A DNA stretch of 64,000 nucleotides from Moanibacter sp964542645 (GCA_964542645.1 CAZIUG010000008.1:372001-436000), one strand, 5' to 3'; shown: positions 1-9,406, counted from the first letter of the stretch. The notes: generated by a model from the letters alone, not told the origin. Numbers and translations are program-made.

Positions 1-528
1 CGGGGAAGCACGATGCCAAAGATCGTAATGGACAATCGTGACCAATCCGGCAGGTCCGCACAGCTTTTTCTCTTCAAGTGACTCTAAGCTTTGGCCCTGT
101 ATGTAGTACTGCGACCCAGGCGTCACGGCCGTCGGACCATAATCTTCGTCCACGTCCCTAGGATAGTAAAAAGCCATCGCCCAGCGGCTCCGGTGATGAC
201 GGACATTCTCATCATCCTCGTAACTGTCCTTATGATTAATCTGTGCTTCCTTACCTGGAGGAGTTAGGTGACAATGACGATGTGGGTGCATGAAATAGTC
301 GGGACCCAATATCGCAGTTAGCGCACAACGGACACGAGGGTGGCAAAAGATATCACCGAGTTCTGGGATTTTGGGGTAAATGTCGTTACCGGGATTCCCA
401 TTTGATTCAAAAATTTCCTCGATGCGATCATAGATACATCGATGAAAGGCCTCGCCGAAATCTGTTTGAACTGTAACATAGCCATTGGTGAGATAGCGCT
501 GAATAATACTATTGTACGGAGAAGTCAT
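1..528 (-). CDS. Phytanoyl-CoA dioxygenase (PhyH) family protein, 3' end missing
   Basis: The reading frame is open from ATG at 528 down to the left edge, giving 176 residues with no stop, so the C-terminus lies outside the window. The protein looks like a PhyH-family Fe(II)/2-oxoglutarate oxygenase. It has an HxD iron pair in NHKDS (His99, Asp101), a later TPGS turn (the family usually has PGSH), and a second candidate iron His in DLWHRAS (His172) just before the edge. The Arg that would hold 2-oxoglutarate is not visible. It is transcribed divergently from the PhyH gene at 907. No clear Shine-Dalgarno precedes the ATG. The substrate is unknown; this family hydroxylates many small molecules and lipids. 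Confidence 0.85.
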   Translation of the reverse strand, partial: MTSPYNSIIQRYLTNGYVTVQTDFGEAFHRCIYDRIEEIFESNGNPGNDIYPKIPELGDIFCHPRVRCALTAILGPDYFMHPHRHCHLTPPGKEAQINHKDSYEDDENVRHHRSRWAMAFYYPRDVDEDYGPTAVTPGSQYYIQGQSLESLEEKKLCGPAGLVTIVHYDLWHRASP

Positions 529-906
529 TTTCAGAACTGACGGTTAACTTGAAATCTTAATGGGGATTCGGGCTGTCACACTGTGAATTCAATAACTAGG
601 ACACACGAGCAAAATGACCCCACCACGACAAAGGATTACTCCATTTTTAAAAAGTAAAATCTCTTTTAAATCCCCAAAATTGTTAGCCCGATAAAAGGGC
701 GATAGGCTAATGTTTCAGATATCTACAATCTTTCCAGGTTTCCGAGTCTCGACGGCTAGAAGGTCTTGGAAAGTTCGACAAACGCACCGTTGACACTCGT
801 TCGTATTCAATTTAGTAGCTATGGTTTCCGCTTCATTGAAGGGTATAGAAGTACATTACCAGCTGTTGGCCCCGCTCAAGTTATCACCTGTCAGGAAAAA
901 CTTACC
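529..906. other. Divergent intergenic region between two dioxygenase genes
   Basis: About 380 bases separate two oppositely transcribed PhyH genes, so both promoters should lie here. It is AT-rich around 640-680. One nested inverted repeat is visible: TTAGCC at 683-688 pairs with GGCTAA at 705-710, and an inner GCCC/GGGC pair lies within it. I see no convincing sigma-70 promoter. The frame of the right-hand gene is open back to a TTG at 766, but the segment before 907 lacks the conserved family start. Confidence 0.4.
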
Positions 907-1884
907 ATGCCACGACTTACACATCGTCAGATGGAACAATTCGAGAGGGAGGGCTATCTCCTTGTTAAGAAGGTTCTCGATGTTGAGCACATTATCAACC
1001 CAATCATTAGGGAATACCACGAGGTTCTTAACCGTTTGGCTAATGAGCTTTACGAGGCCAAAGAGATTCGTGAGCTCTATGAGGAGCTGTCGTTCGGTGA
1101 TCGCATAACGCGTATCTATGCTGAAACAGGCAAAATACATGCCCAGTATTTCGACTTCTCACTCCCTCAAGCAGGTAGCATAGAGCCAGATACACCATTT
1201 TGGGCTGGGCCAGCCGTTTTTCGAGCCATAACGGATCCTGATCTTTTAGATTACGTCGAATGTTTCATCGGTCCAGAAATCTATTCCAATCCGGTGCAAC
1301 ACGTTCGCATCAAACCACCTGAGCGCCTCGTTCCCCGAACTGAAGATGGCCAACCTATGCTCGGGGCCACAAGCTGGCATCAGGACAATGGTGTCGTCCG
1401 CCCAGAATCCGACAAAACGAATATGCTGACAGTGTGGTTTCCACTGACATCAGCCCGAGAAGAACATGGCTGCCTTCAGGTGGTGCCTGGGAGCCACCTA
1501 GATGGATTGACAACCCACTGCCCTGGAGGAACTGGCGGCCTTAGAATACCTGATCAAATTTTTGATAAATCTTCGTGCATTCCTATTCCGATGGAGGCAG
1601 GAGACGTACTTTTCTTCCATAAACTTATCGTCCATGGTTCGCTTTCAAATAAAAGCAATGAAGTACGCTGGAGCTTCGATTTACGGTATAATCCCATCGG
1701 TCAGGAAACAGGGCGCGGAGCCTTTCCTGGTTTTGTTGCCCGAAGCCGCACTCATCCTGAAGGCGTGTTGAGAAATCCTGCTGAGTGGGAACAGTCTTGG
1801 CGCAACGCCCGCGATCGCCTCGCTGTCGATCCAGATCCTGGCCCGTTCAACCGCTGGAATTTGAACCATCCGGCATGTGCTTAA
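907..1884 (+). CDS. Phytanoyl-CoA dioxygenase (PhyH) family protein
   Basis: A 325-residue putative Fe(II)/2-oxoglutarate-dependent oxygenase. The usual triad is present: HxD in SWHQDNG (His158, Asp160), distal His243 in IVHGS, and Arg254 eleven residues later for 2-oxoglutarate. PGSH follows the core strand as in PhyH proteins. I chose ATG 907 over an upstream in-frame TTG at 766 because AGGA at 893-896 is well spaced and the protein then starts with the family-typical LTxxQxxxFxxxGYLLV segment. It is followed at 248 bases by another dioxygenase of the same strand. The substrate is unknown; the length fits a complete family member. Confidence 0.88.
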   Translation: MPRLTHRQMEQFEREGYLLVKKVLDVEHIINPIIREYHEVLNRLANELYEAKEIRELYEELSFGDRITRIYAETGKIHAQYFDFSLPQAGSIEPDTPFWAGPAVFRAITDPDLLDYVECFIGPEIYSNPVQHVRIKPPERLVPRTEDGQPMLGATSWHQDNGVVRPESDKTNMLTVWFPLTSAREEHGCLQVVPGSHLDGLTTHCPGGTGGLRIPDQIFDKSSCIPIPMEAGDVLFFHKLIVHGSLSNKSNEVRWSFDLRYNPIGQETGRGAFPGFVARSRTHPEGVLRNPAEWEQSWRNARDRLAVDPDPGPFNRWNLNHPACA

Positions 1885-2132
1885 CGATGCCTGTTGGCTC
1901 GCTGCTACTAGGGAAAGCTCCTCTCGGTAAATTCTGACCTCGTATAGGTAACTTCATCCCTCTAAGTAAAAACAACCCGGGGGTCGGCTCTAATCCCCCT
2001 TGATAGGATTTCATGAAGTGTATCGCGAGTAAATCATCGGAGTTCGAACGCAACGCCACTGAAAAATTTGAAATGTAAATATAGGCATAAGTACGGTTTG
2101 ACAAATCGGGTTGATTAGAAGGTTATTTGGGA

Positions 2133-2951
2133 ATGTCTATGACCGAAGAAGAACGCTTTCGTTTCGACTTAACAGGCTTCTTAGTACGCCCGGCAATTCT
2201 TAAGCCAAAGGAAGTAACTGCCATTCTTGAACAGGTAGATCGAATAAAGCACGATCCCGAATCCCTCCCCCCCCAGCACCGTGCTGTGCCCGGAGGTCCA
2301 GCCAGTCTGCTCATCGACCATCCTCAAGTGATTGACGTCCTCCACGAAGTCATTGGGCCGGACATTCGCCTCGAAAGTCCCAGTTGTGTATGGCGCTGCA
2401 AGGGCGAGGAACACGGTCCCCTTCACGGGGGTGGCCCTAGGCAAGCCGATCCCATTTTTGGCTATAGGGTAAAAAACGGCCGGATTCACGCGGGAATGGT
2501 CCGAGTGATCTTCGAATTGACCGACATCTCTATGGAAGATCAGAGTACGCACTTCCTTGTCGGCAGCCACAAATCGGAATTCGACCCCCATCCAGATCAT
2601 CTTTCCCTCGATAACGCTAAGCGCAGTCCCTTCTTAACCACCTACGCCTGCCCAGCCGGGAGCGCTGTATTTTTTACCGAGAATCTATGTCACGCAGGAC
2701 CTGTTTGGAACCGCAATACACCTCGAGTAACAATTCTCCACGCCTACTCACATCTTTGCACCCACTGGCATCGTCTTAATATTCCCCCGGTCGTTCTGCA
2801 ATCTTTACCTCGCGAAAAACAAGCCTATTTCCGTGAGGCTTGGCAGAGAGATTTTCGCACCCGAAAGGACTCCTCCACTTCCACTGTCAACTCCATTGAG
2901 CGCTTTATTGCTAACGACGAACCACCCATTAATACCGATCATCAACCTTAA
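2133..2951 (+). CDS. PhyH-like dioxygenase family protein lacking a canonical HxD
   Basis: A 272-residue protein of the PhyH superfamily. The expected iron motif is replaced: the region that should contain HxD reads PLHGGGP (His98), with no Asp two residues on. Downstream features are kept: VGSHKSEF, a distal His187 in LCHAGP, and Arg198 followed by an aromatic strand. From memory, a bacterial PhyH subgroup shows this LHGG pattern, so it may bind iron differently or be a divergent family rather than a dead enzyme. The start is taken at ATG 2133, after GAAGG at 2117-2121; ATG 2139 and TTG 2127 are alternatives. It lies between a normal PhyH gene and a TauD-type gene, all on the plus strand. 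Confidence 0.75.
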   Translation: MSMTEEERFRFDLTGFLVRPAILKPKEVTAILEQVDRIKHDPESLPPQHRAVPGGPASLLIDHPQVIDVLHEVIGPDIRLESPSCVWRCKGEEHGPLHGGGPRQADPIFGYRVKNGRIHAGMVRVIFELTDISMEDQSTHFLVGSHKSEFDPHPDHLSLDNAKRSPFLTTYACPAGSAVFFTENLCHAGPVWNRNTPRVTILHAYSHLCTHWHRLNIPPVVLQSLPREKQAYFREAWQRDFRTRKDSSTSTVNSIERFIANDEPPINTDHQP

Positions 2952-3103
2952 ACTGAAGAATCTATTTGGATCTAAGTCTCTATGGTCTTCGAAAATATTT
3001 TTTAGCAAGGGACAAGGTATCTTTTCTACCAATTCAAAGTGTTCCGATCATCGCTACACCCTTCGAACTTTATAAAGCAACTAGATGCAATAGGAATTAG
3101 AAT

Positions 3104-4177
3104 GTGGTTGAAATGACAGAGAAATGGTTAGCTGTAAGCGATCGTAGCGCATGGCGACCAGAAGACCTAGATATTGACCGGTCTTGGCAATTTGGAGTAA
3201 CCCAGAATCACGCTGAGGAGTTGGACCAAGCACTGAAAGGTGTTAAGGTGCGTGGACTAGCATTTGGAGAGATTAGAAAAGAAGATTTTCCCCTACCTTC
3301 ATTTTCGGAAATCCTTAAGGATCTTCTTTCTGAAATTCGTGATGGGCGGGGATTTGCAACCCTCAGTGGAATACCCATTGATTATTCCTACGAGGACTTA
3401 GAGAAGCTTTATTGGGGACTTTGCTCCCATTTGGGAATAGGGATTACCCAAAACGTTGAGGTCGGACTAATACACTACATTACGGATGGTGATCTAGCTC
3501 CAAAGAATGGGGCGGGGATTCTTGGGAAACCATCTCCGGTATCGCTTCACGCCGATCTAACAGACTGTGTAGGGTTATTCTGTACCCATCAAGCTCCCGA
3601 CGATCCGAAGAGCCTAGTAGCCAGTTCTATGACCGTCTACAATGAGATCCTCAGTAACCATCCCGAGTATCTTCCGCAACTCGAGAAAGGTTACTTTTGG
3701 AGTCGGAGAGATAAACATCCGAGCGAGAGCCCGCACTCTGAGTTTAGGGTGCCTGCATGGAGCATCAAGGATAAAACTGTGACCTGCCGGTTCAATTCGG
3801 GATGGATTAAAAAAGGCATGACGGAGGCAGGTGTGGAACTAAATAGCGAAGAAGTTAAAATCTTCGACTTTATTGAAAAAACAGCCGCGGCGAATGCTTA
3901 TGCCTTCTCCCTGGACCCAGGAACGATCGCTTTTTGGAATAACTATACGACCTTTCATGGACGAGATGGATTTGCTAAGATCGAAGAAGAAGTGAAAAAA
4001 CGCGTACTCCTACGCATCTGGTTGGATCTGCCCAATATTCGGTCTTTTTGGGACGAAGCTCGAATTCGTTACGGCGCCATCCGCCACGGCCAGCTGGGGT
4101 GGACAGCAAAGGAGGTCCTAGAGGGAAAGAACCGTGATCCCCACCTCCGACGTGCAGATGGGGTCCCCTCTATTTAG
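3104..4177 (+). CDS. TauD/TfdA-family 2-oxoglutarate dioxygenase
   Basis: A 357-residue oxygenase of the TauD/TfdA type rather than PhyH. It has SLHADLTD (His149, Asp151), a distal His285 in TTFHGRDGF and Arg304 in the following RVLLRIWLDLP strand. These form the Fe(II) triad and the 2-oxoglutarate Arg. Family members remove sulfonate, aryloxy or methyl groups oxidatively or hydroxylate small molecules; the substrate here cannot be told. The GTG at 3104 sits 8 bases after AGGA (3092-3095), so I prefer it to ATG 3113. It follows the PhyH-like gene by 152 bases and precedes an unrecognised 467-residue protein by 54, suggesting co-transcription. Confidence 0.85.
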   Translation: MVEMTEKWLAVSDRSAWRPEDLDIDRSWQFGVTQNHAEELDQALKGVKVRGLAFGEIRKEDFPLPSFSEILKDLLSEIRDGRGFATLSGIPIDYSYEDLEKLYWGLCSHLGIGITQNVEVGLIHYITDGDLAPKNGAGILGKPSPVSLHADLTDCVGLFCTHQAPDDPKSLVASSMTVYNEILSNHPEYLPQLEKGYFWSRRDKHPSESPHSEFRVPAWSIKDKTVTCRFNSGWIKKGMTEAGVELNSEEVKIFDFIEKTAAANAYAFSLDPGTIAFWNNYTTFHGRDGFAKIEEEVKKRVLLRIWLDLPNIRSFWDEARIRYGAIRHGQLGWTAKEVLEGKNRDPHLRRADGVPSI

Positions 4178-4231
4178 CCCAATCAGATCGTCGTACTCAA
4201 AGTCCCGACATGATAGAAGAATAAGGAAATA

Positions 4232-5635
4232 ATGACTATGGAATCTACCCGCCCCTTGGGCATAACGGTATTAGCAGACTTCATCATTAACGAAGGTATA
4301 GACGGGGTTCTCCACAACATTACACAACGGGCAGGGGCCTCTATGGTGGCCCTCAATCCAACGGTAACAGCACCCTCTGACCCGGGAATTGGATCTTACC
4401 AACCACCCTCTGATGCAGGGTCCAGCCCCCGCCTGTTCGACAGGACACTCTGGGGCAAAAAAGGTCTTTGGGTACGCGGTGCCCCCAGTTATTATCCCAA
4501 TGAAAAATTATATTCTGGTACTCCCTATAAACCAAAACAACCTAACAATTTGACTGAAGAATTTGGACCACTCATTGGTCAATTTATCGATGCTGCTCTG
4601 GACCGCGGAATAAAGGTTTATTTTCAGCTCAGCGCCGCTACACCTTCAAACCTGCGCATTGAAGATGTTCCAAAACTACCTGACGGATCTCGACCCGATC
4701 GTATGGCCGAAACCGGCAGTCTGGCGAGCCCAGAAATTCGTGACTACAACCGTGCCTATGTGCGTGATCTTCTGGAACAATATCCAAAGATTACAGGTTT
4801 TCGTCCTGACTGGCCAGAGTACCCATGTTACAAACTAGATGAAGCCTTTCAAGACTTCGGGCCTCACGTCGAAACTTGGGCGGTAAATTCCGGCTTTGAC
4901 TTCACCCGCATCCGATCCGAGGTAGGAGCCTTCTATACCTACCTACATGGCAAACTTCGAAACCATGATCTTTTTGATTGGGTCGGACCAAACCGAGGAC
5001 GTATAAGTGAGACCCTTTGGCTGCGCCGATTCCCAGGTGTACTGGACTGGCTACAGCTCAAGGCAGATCTGTCGCTCGACTTACTAAATCACTGGCGACA
5101 AACACTGGAAATGTACGGACCGGACAAAGAACTTTCGGCTAACGCTTTTATGACACCATTGACGCTATTTACGGGTTTTGACTTCACTCGTTCCGGGACT
5201 TATCTGGATGCCGTATCTCCTAAGCTATACACTATGCATTGGGCCGTCATGGTTGAGTTTTGGGGACGGGCATTAATGGAGCGAAACCCCGGATTGGATG
5301 AGGCCGTTCTAGTAAAGGCCTTGGGGCATCTCTTCGACATAGGTGATGAAATTCGGGCGACCCAATTAAGCGACTTCAGGTATCCTGAGCCACACGAGCC
5401 ACATCCCATTGACGACGACTGTCAGATAAGGCGGATAAAGCAGGTGCGTGGCGAAGTCGGTGACAGCACTCTGTTAACACCATTGATCCACGGCTACGGT
5501 CCATACGACGATTTCTTACGTCGCTTCAAACTTGTCGCTGAGAGCGATGTAGACGGAGCCTGGATAAATAGATACGGCTATCTCAGCGACGCTAAACTCG
5601 ACGCAGTAGGCCAGACGTGGCGTGCCACCCATTAA
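4232..5635 (+). CDS. Hypothetical protein, possibly a TIM-barrel glycosidase-like fold
   Basis: A 467-residue soluble protein without a signal peptide that I cannot assign to a named family. Patterns suggest a (beta/alpha)8 barrel: a start with LGITVLADFIINEG, then GIKVYFQLSAA, ITGFRPDWPEY, and LDAVSPKLYTMHW near the end, resembling barrel strands that end in acidic or aromatic residues in glycoside-hydrolase-like proteins. No catalytic pair can be named with confidence. The start ATG 4232 is supported by AAGGA at 4223-4227. It sits between a TauD-type dioxygenase and a beta-propeller glycosidase-like protein, so a role in carbohydrate processing is inferred only from context. Confidence 0.7.
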   Translation: MTMESTRPLGITVLADFIINEGIDGVLHNITQRAGASMVALNPTVTAPSDPGIGSYQPPSDAGSSPRLFDRTLWGKKGLWVRGAPSYYPNEKLYSGTPYKPKQPNNLTEEFGPLIGQFIDAALDRGIKVYFQLSAATPSNLRIEDVPKLPDGSRPDRMAETGSLASPEIRDYNRAYVRDLLEQYPKITGFRPDWPEYPCYKLDEAFQDFGPHVETWAVNSGFDFTRIRSEVGAFYTYLHGKLRNHDLFDWVGPNRGRISETLWLRRFPGVLDWLQLKADLSLDLLNHWRQTLEMYGPDKELSANAFMTPLTLFTGFDFTRSGTYLDAVSPKLYTMHWAVMVEFWGRALMERNPGLDEAVLVKALGHLFDIGDEIRATQLSDFRYPEPHEPHPIDDDCQIRRIKQVRGEVGDSTLLTPLIHGYGPYDDFLRRFKLVAESDVDGAWINRYGYLSDAKLDAVGQTWRATH

Positions 5636-5808
5636 GGAGTTAGTAAAACAAATGCACCGATTCCTCCTGAGTGGGAACGCGATTAGGCCACTAAGGCTTC
5701 GACACATTCATTTATCCTGGCTAGGATAATAGCTAGACGGATTTTCTGTGTCCTTTCTCTGACCCCTCTAAAACTTTCACAATCCCTATTGTACCCTAAC
5801 GGCAGCAG

Positions 5809-6795
5809 ATGGATAAAACCGAACTACTGACCTCTGTACATTACCAAGAACAGGATCCTGGCACTAATTTCGTAAAGGATCCGGAGATCGCGATTGACCT
5901 GGATAATCCACTGGACTCCGAGCGGATATTGACACCGAATGTTATCCATCTTCCCTCGGGAGGATACCGGATGTACTATACGGGTTTGGGACCAGCACGG
6001 AGAGACCCGGATGCGCTAGGCTATATTCTGAGCGCATTTTCAGAGAATGCCGTTACTTGGCATAAGGAACCTGGGGTAAGGGTCGACCTGTTTCCACCGA
6101 ATGCTTCAGCTCGAACTTTATGTCCAGATGTAATCCCTCTTAAAGATGGTGGCTATAGGATGTATTTTGAGGCCCGGTCCGGAGTGCCACCCGCTGATCA
6201 ACGCTTTGGAGCTGCGCCAAACCCAACCACAATTCTAAGTGCTTTATCAGACGATGGGTTGGAGTGGATACCTGAGGCGGGAATACGATTCGGTAAAAGA
6301 AACTGGTCTTACGGTACTCCGCGCGTAATTTATATCGAAAAGGCAGGAGGAATAGCTTACCGAATGTATTTCCACCGTTACTCCTTCCCTTTAAAGACGG
6401 GCTTAGGCATCGGGAATCACATCATCAGCGCTCTTTCCGACGATGGGTTGAACTTTGAAGAAGAACCCGGTATACGAATCGCACAGGAAACGGACCGCGA
6501 AACCTTCTCAGTCTATGCTCCAGAAATAATTCGTCTGCGTGATGGTTCATATCGGATGTATTACTCAGGATGGAGCGAGACGATCCAGGGAGGTGTATTC
6601 ACCGCAACTTCAAAAGACGGTCTGAATTGGGAAAAGGCTGGGGAACCGATCATAGACCTTGAACCAGGGCAAAGGGACAGCTCCATGATTTCCGAACCGT
6701 GTGTCATTGATTTAGATGAAGGCGGGTCGAGGTTGTTTTACGAATGTTGTGATGCTGACAACCATTATCGAATTCTTTCAGCAACAACAATTTGA
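5809..6795 (+). CDS. Five-bladed beta-propeller protein, GH43/GH32-like
   Basis: A 328-residue protein with about five repeats of a blade motif: YRMYYTG, YRMYFEA, YRMYFHR, YRMYYSG and a degenerate SRLFYEC. Each is followed by a stretch such as ILSALSDDGLEW. This is the look of the five-bladed propeller shared by GH43, GH32, GH68 and related phosphorylases, in which the active site sits in the central channel with acidic residues on successive blades. Candidate acids lie in the strands before each repeat but cannot be assigned. There is no signal peptide, so it should act in the cytoplasm. It may hydrolyse a small glycoside, or be a non-catalytic propeller. Confidence 0.75.
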   Translation: MDKTELLTSVHYQEQDPGTNFVKDPEIAIDLDNPLDSERILTPNVIHLPSGGYRMYYTGLGPARRDPDALGYILSAFSENAVTWHKEPGVRVDLFPPNASARTLCPDVIPLKDGGYRMYFEARSGVPPADQRFGAAPNPTTILSALSDDGLEWIPEAGIRFGKRNWSYGTPRVIYIEKAGGIAYRMYFHRYSFPLKTGLGIGNHIISALSDDGLNFEEEPGIRIAQETDRETFSVYAPEIIRLRDGSYRMYYSGWSETIQGGVFTATSKDGLNWEKAGEPIIDLEPGQRDSSMISEPCVIDLDEGGSRLFYECCDADNHYRILSATTI

Positions 6796-7172
6796 GAAAC
6801 CTGAGAACCTAAGTCTACTGTACCTTTCGAACCTCAATCCCCTAAAATAGCATTGATTTGGAAGACGTTTGCACAAGGACAACGATGAATAGACTAAGAG
6901 TAAACCCTTCAGCCTGCAATTCTTGCCGTCTTTGTAACAAACCAGCCTAACTTTGCCCCTGCATATCTAATGATCACAAGGAGGTCCCAGCTGTTTTATG
7001 AGCAGAGTTTAATTGATGAGAAGAGGCATTTTACCTTCAAGCGCTTTATACTCTATATAATAGGATTGCCTCATCAAAAATATCGTAACGCGCTTCCTCG
7101 CAATGAATTGAACCAAATGCGTGTTTAGCCTATTAAACAATTAGACGTAAGCTAGTCTCAGTCACGAAAAGA
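6796..7172. other. Convergent intergenic region
   Basis: A 377-base AT-rich stretch between the propeller gene (plus) and a PhyH gene (minus), whose 3' ends face each other. I see no coding signal. It holds an imperfect long-range inverted repeat (GATGAG with AGGCA near 7016-7030, against TGCCTCATC near 7067-7075). The right end also holds the inverted repeat listed separately. Confidence 0.4.
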
Positions 7173-7176
7173 CTAG
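7152..7176. repeat. Inverted repeat at the 3' end of the minus-strand PhyH gene
   Basis: CTAGTCT at 7152-7158 pairs with AGACTAG at 7170-7176, a 7-bp stem with an 11-base loop. It overlaps the stop codon of the minus-strand dioxygenase gene. It could stall or terminate transcription, but no strong U-run follows on either strand. Confidence 0.35.
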
Positions 7177-7970
7177 GTCGAATCAAAGACAAAATCGTGA
7201 AAGAATCTCCGCTGACTAGGGTCTAGGTCACGATAAAATTCTGCCGGGTAGCGCCACTGCTCAGCAGAAGCCAACATCCATGGATGTTCATAACCGTAAT
7301 AAAGCATCACCCGCCGACCACCCGAGTGAGTAAAAGGCCCAGCCGTGTGCCACAGAGCATTATGGAAGATTACCGCCGTTCCCGGGGGACCACATATTTG
7401 TTTGGCACCAACAAACAACTTCGGATTGCTAAGATCGTCCGCATCTGGCTCACACAAGGATTTGTGACTACCCGGAATCACAGTCAAATTACCCTGGTCG
7501 GGCACGCTCAAATCGCTTAGGATATACCCTACCTTAAACTGGAGGAAGGGGATATGAGGCTTGAAGTTCCGAAAACCGGACTGAATCCCATCGATATGCC
7601 AGCCTCTTCCGTGGTGTTTGCCCGGCACCACCTCGTAAAAGGCGTCGGTGCTGTGAAGATGAGGCATCTCATTAAACAACCCATGGACATATGCTAACAT
7701 AGGTTGATAATCGAGCATTTGTAAGAAGGTCGGGTCCTCATCAAGCAAATGGAACACTCGACTATTATTACTGTCCAGCTGATCCGGAAAGGCAGGTTCA
7801 ACATCTCGCTTAAACCCCGGCGTACGGCGCTTTGAAATGGTCTTTTCCAAAGCTTGAATCAGCGTCGCAACCAAATCATTGGACAGAAAATCCTCTAATA
7901 CTAAATAGCCATGATTGTCGAAAAAGAAACGTTCAGTAATACTAGGATGGTCTGGAACAGTTTCACTCAT
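7173..7970 (-). CDS. Phytanoyl-CoA dioxygenase (PhyH) family protein
   Basis: A 265-residue putative Fe(II)/2-oxoglutarate oxygenase. HxD is in RGWHIDGI (His125, Asp127), PGSHK follows in the core, distal His208 is in ALWHTAG, and the 2-oxoglutarate Arg lies in SGGRRVMLYYGY. The frame extends one codon to TTG 7973, but ATG 7970 is the natural start. The N-terminus (FFFDNHGYLVLEDFLS) is typical of the family. It lies 55 bases after a Gfo/Idh/MocA gene on the same strand, so the two are probably co-transcribed, the oxygenase second. The substrate is unknown. Confidence 0.88.
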   Translation of the reverse strand: MSETVPDHPSITERFFFDNHGYLVLEDFLSNDLVATLIQALEKTISKRRTPGFKRDVEPAFPDQLDSNNSRVFHLLDEDPTFLQMLDYQPMLAYVHGLFNEMPHLHSTDAFYEVVPGKHHGRGWHIDGIQSGFRNFKPHIPFLQFKVGYILSDLSVPDQGNLTVIPGSHKSLCEPDADDLSNPKLFVGAKQICGPPGTAVIFHNALWHTAGPFTHSGGRRVMLYYGYEHPWMLASAEQWRYPAEFYRDLDPSQRRFFHDFVFDST

Positions 7971-8025
7971 CAAATTTATTTCGTAATCAGACTAGAAACA
8001 CGTATCTATGATCACCTGTAAATCC

Positions 8026-9099
8026 TTATTCGATCTCCGCTAGTTCCACTTGGCGTTTCTCCCGATCGGCTCTTTCTGCAGCGGCCAGGACCCGCATGCA
8101 ACAGCGACCGTCATACATTGTTATGGGGGTCGGCGTCCCGGTGACTAGGGAGTCGAAAAAGCGGATGTTAGGACAGGAGCCTTCAGGCTGGAACTGGCGT
8201 GATATCCCTGGGACAGGCAACCACCGACGGATCGCCTCGTCGTAGTGCATCAAGGCCCCAGATTCACCCTGGTCAGCCCAGGTAGAAGGACCATCCCCAC
8301 GCGTCTGAATGAGAGCTCCTTTTTGGCCATAGAGCTCCGTGGCGAGTAACGCAGCGGTTTCGGTCTCACTCGTGTGGAGTGTAACCAGCATTCCGTTGTC
8401 ATAGCGAAAGACTGCTACATTGTTGTCTTCTTCAGGCATCCCAGCCAAACGCGTACCACCCAATGAGACCACAACTTCTGGGACACCAAACATCCACAGC
8501 ATCCAGTAAACCGCGTGGGAACCTGCGTGATAAAGGGAGCGTCTACCTTCGGCATCACCGTCCTTCCAAGGCCAATCCGAGTCATTCATAACACGTTGCG
8601 CATCGAACCCATTCTTTGTGTATTCGCGATGGCCGTGGCGACGACGTACCTGATATATAGGCCCGAGGGTGTCGTTCTCGACAAACTCCTTCATCTTCTG
8701 GTTTGCCGGCGTAAACTGAAGGTTGTAAACAGGCATGACCTGGACTTGGTGGGTCTCAGCCACCTGGATGGCACTATCAGCCTCAGCCAAAGTTCGAGTG
8801 AAGGGCTTCTCCACCAAACAGTGCTTGCCAGATTCAGCGGCAGCAATGATGTGCTCCGCATGCTCATGAGTGGGGGAACAGATCCCAACCGCATCGATAT
8901 CGTCCCGCTGTAATACTTCACTCAACGAATCAATGTATCCCACTCCGAATTTGGCGGCTGCCCGGCGACCACGTTCCGGTTCATCATCCCAAATACAAAC
9001 TAATTCTACGTTTGGGTGGCGTTGGGCGGCGGCACAAATACCGTTGGCGTGGCCAAACCAGAAACTAAGTTGAGCGAAACGGATAGTCTTATGAGACAT
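8026..9099 (-). CDS. Gfo/Idh/MocA-family oxidoreductase
   Basis: A 357-residue NAD(P)-dependent sugar or cyclitol dehydrogenase-like protein. The Rossmann domain comes first (about 1-120), then the alpha/beta substrate domain. The EKPF motif with the catalytic Lys98 is present, and a SLYHAGSHAVYWMLWMFG segment gives the usual active-site Asp/His region in altered form. The first glycine loop is degenerate (LSFWFGHANGI instead of GxGxxG), so cofactor binding could differ. It probably oxidises or reduces a sugar derivative in the cytoplasm. It is first in a two-gene set with a PhyH oxygenase; the AT-rich region upstream is a likely promoter site. Confidence 0.87.
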   Translation of the reverse strand: MSHKTIRFAQLSFWFGHANGICAAAQRHPNVELVCIWDDEPERGRRAAAKFGVGYIDSLSEVLQRDDIDAVGICSPTHEHAEHIIAAAESGKHCLVEKPFTRTLAEADSAIQVAETHQVQVMPVYNLQFTPANQKMKEFVENDTLGPIYQVRRRHGHREYTKNGFDAQRVMNDSDWPWKDGDAEGRRSLYHAGSHAVYWMLWMFGVPEVVVSLGGTRLAGMPEEDNNVAVFRYDNGMLVTLHTSETETAALLATELYGQKGALIQTRGDGPSTWADQGESGALMHYDEAIRRWLPVPGISRQFQPEGSCPNIRFFDSLVTGTPTPITMYDGRCCMRVLAAAERADREKRQVELAEIE

Positions 9100-9406
9100 A
9101 CTAGGTTTCTTGGTATTATTATATTATAGATGATTAATAATTAGTAAGTTGAAAAACTTAACTTATCTTACGGACATCAATCTATCCGAGATACAATTTT
9201 AGAGATTTAAAGTTGGAAACAGAAAGTTGAGCATTGATACCAGAATTTGGCATGGAACCAGGCGTGCTTAATCTTTGCCCGGATTTGGAAACTGGAATTC
9301 TTTGCACTATGTCTCTGCAAAACAAATTCGCTAGTTGAGACCAAAGGCATTCGGTTAAGATTCGTAGCTGCGCAAGAAATCCGTTGGATATTGCGAAGCT
9401 ATCAAA
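9100..9406. other. Intergenic region with a small GNRA-loop hairpin
   Basis: A 307-base non-coding stretch upstream of the Gfo/Idh/MocA gene and downstream of the 639-residue gene, both on the minus strand. The part next to the start (9105-9170) is very AT-rich and probably carries the promoter. A compact inverted repeat TAAGTT-GAAA-AACTTA lies at 9145-9160. Nothing else is recognised. Confidence 0.4.

Noticed and set aside
766..906. N-terminal extension of the PhyH gene from TTG 766
   Set aside because: The extra 47 residues are not PhyH-like, while ATG 907 has a good ribosome site and the family start.
1979..1999. GGGGG/CCCCC hairpin between two PhyH genes
   Set aside because: 5-bp GC stem with an 11-base loop but no following U-run, so not called as a terminator.
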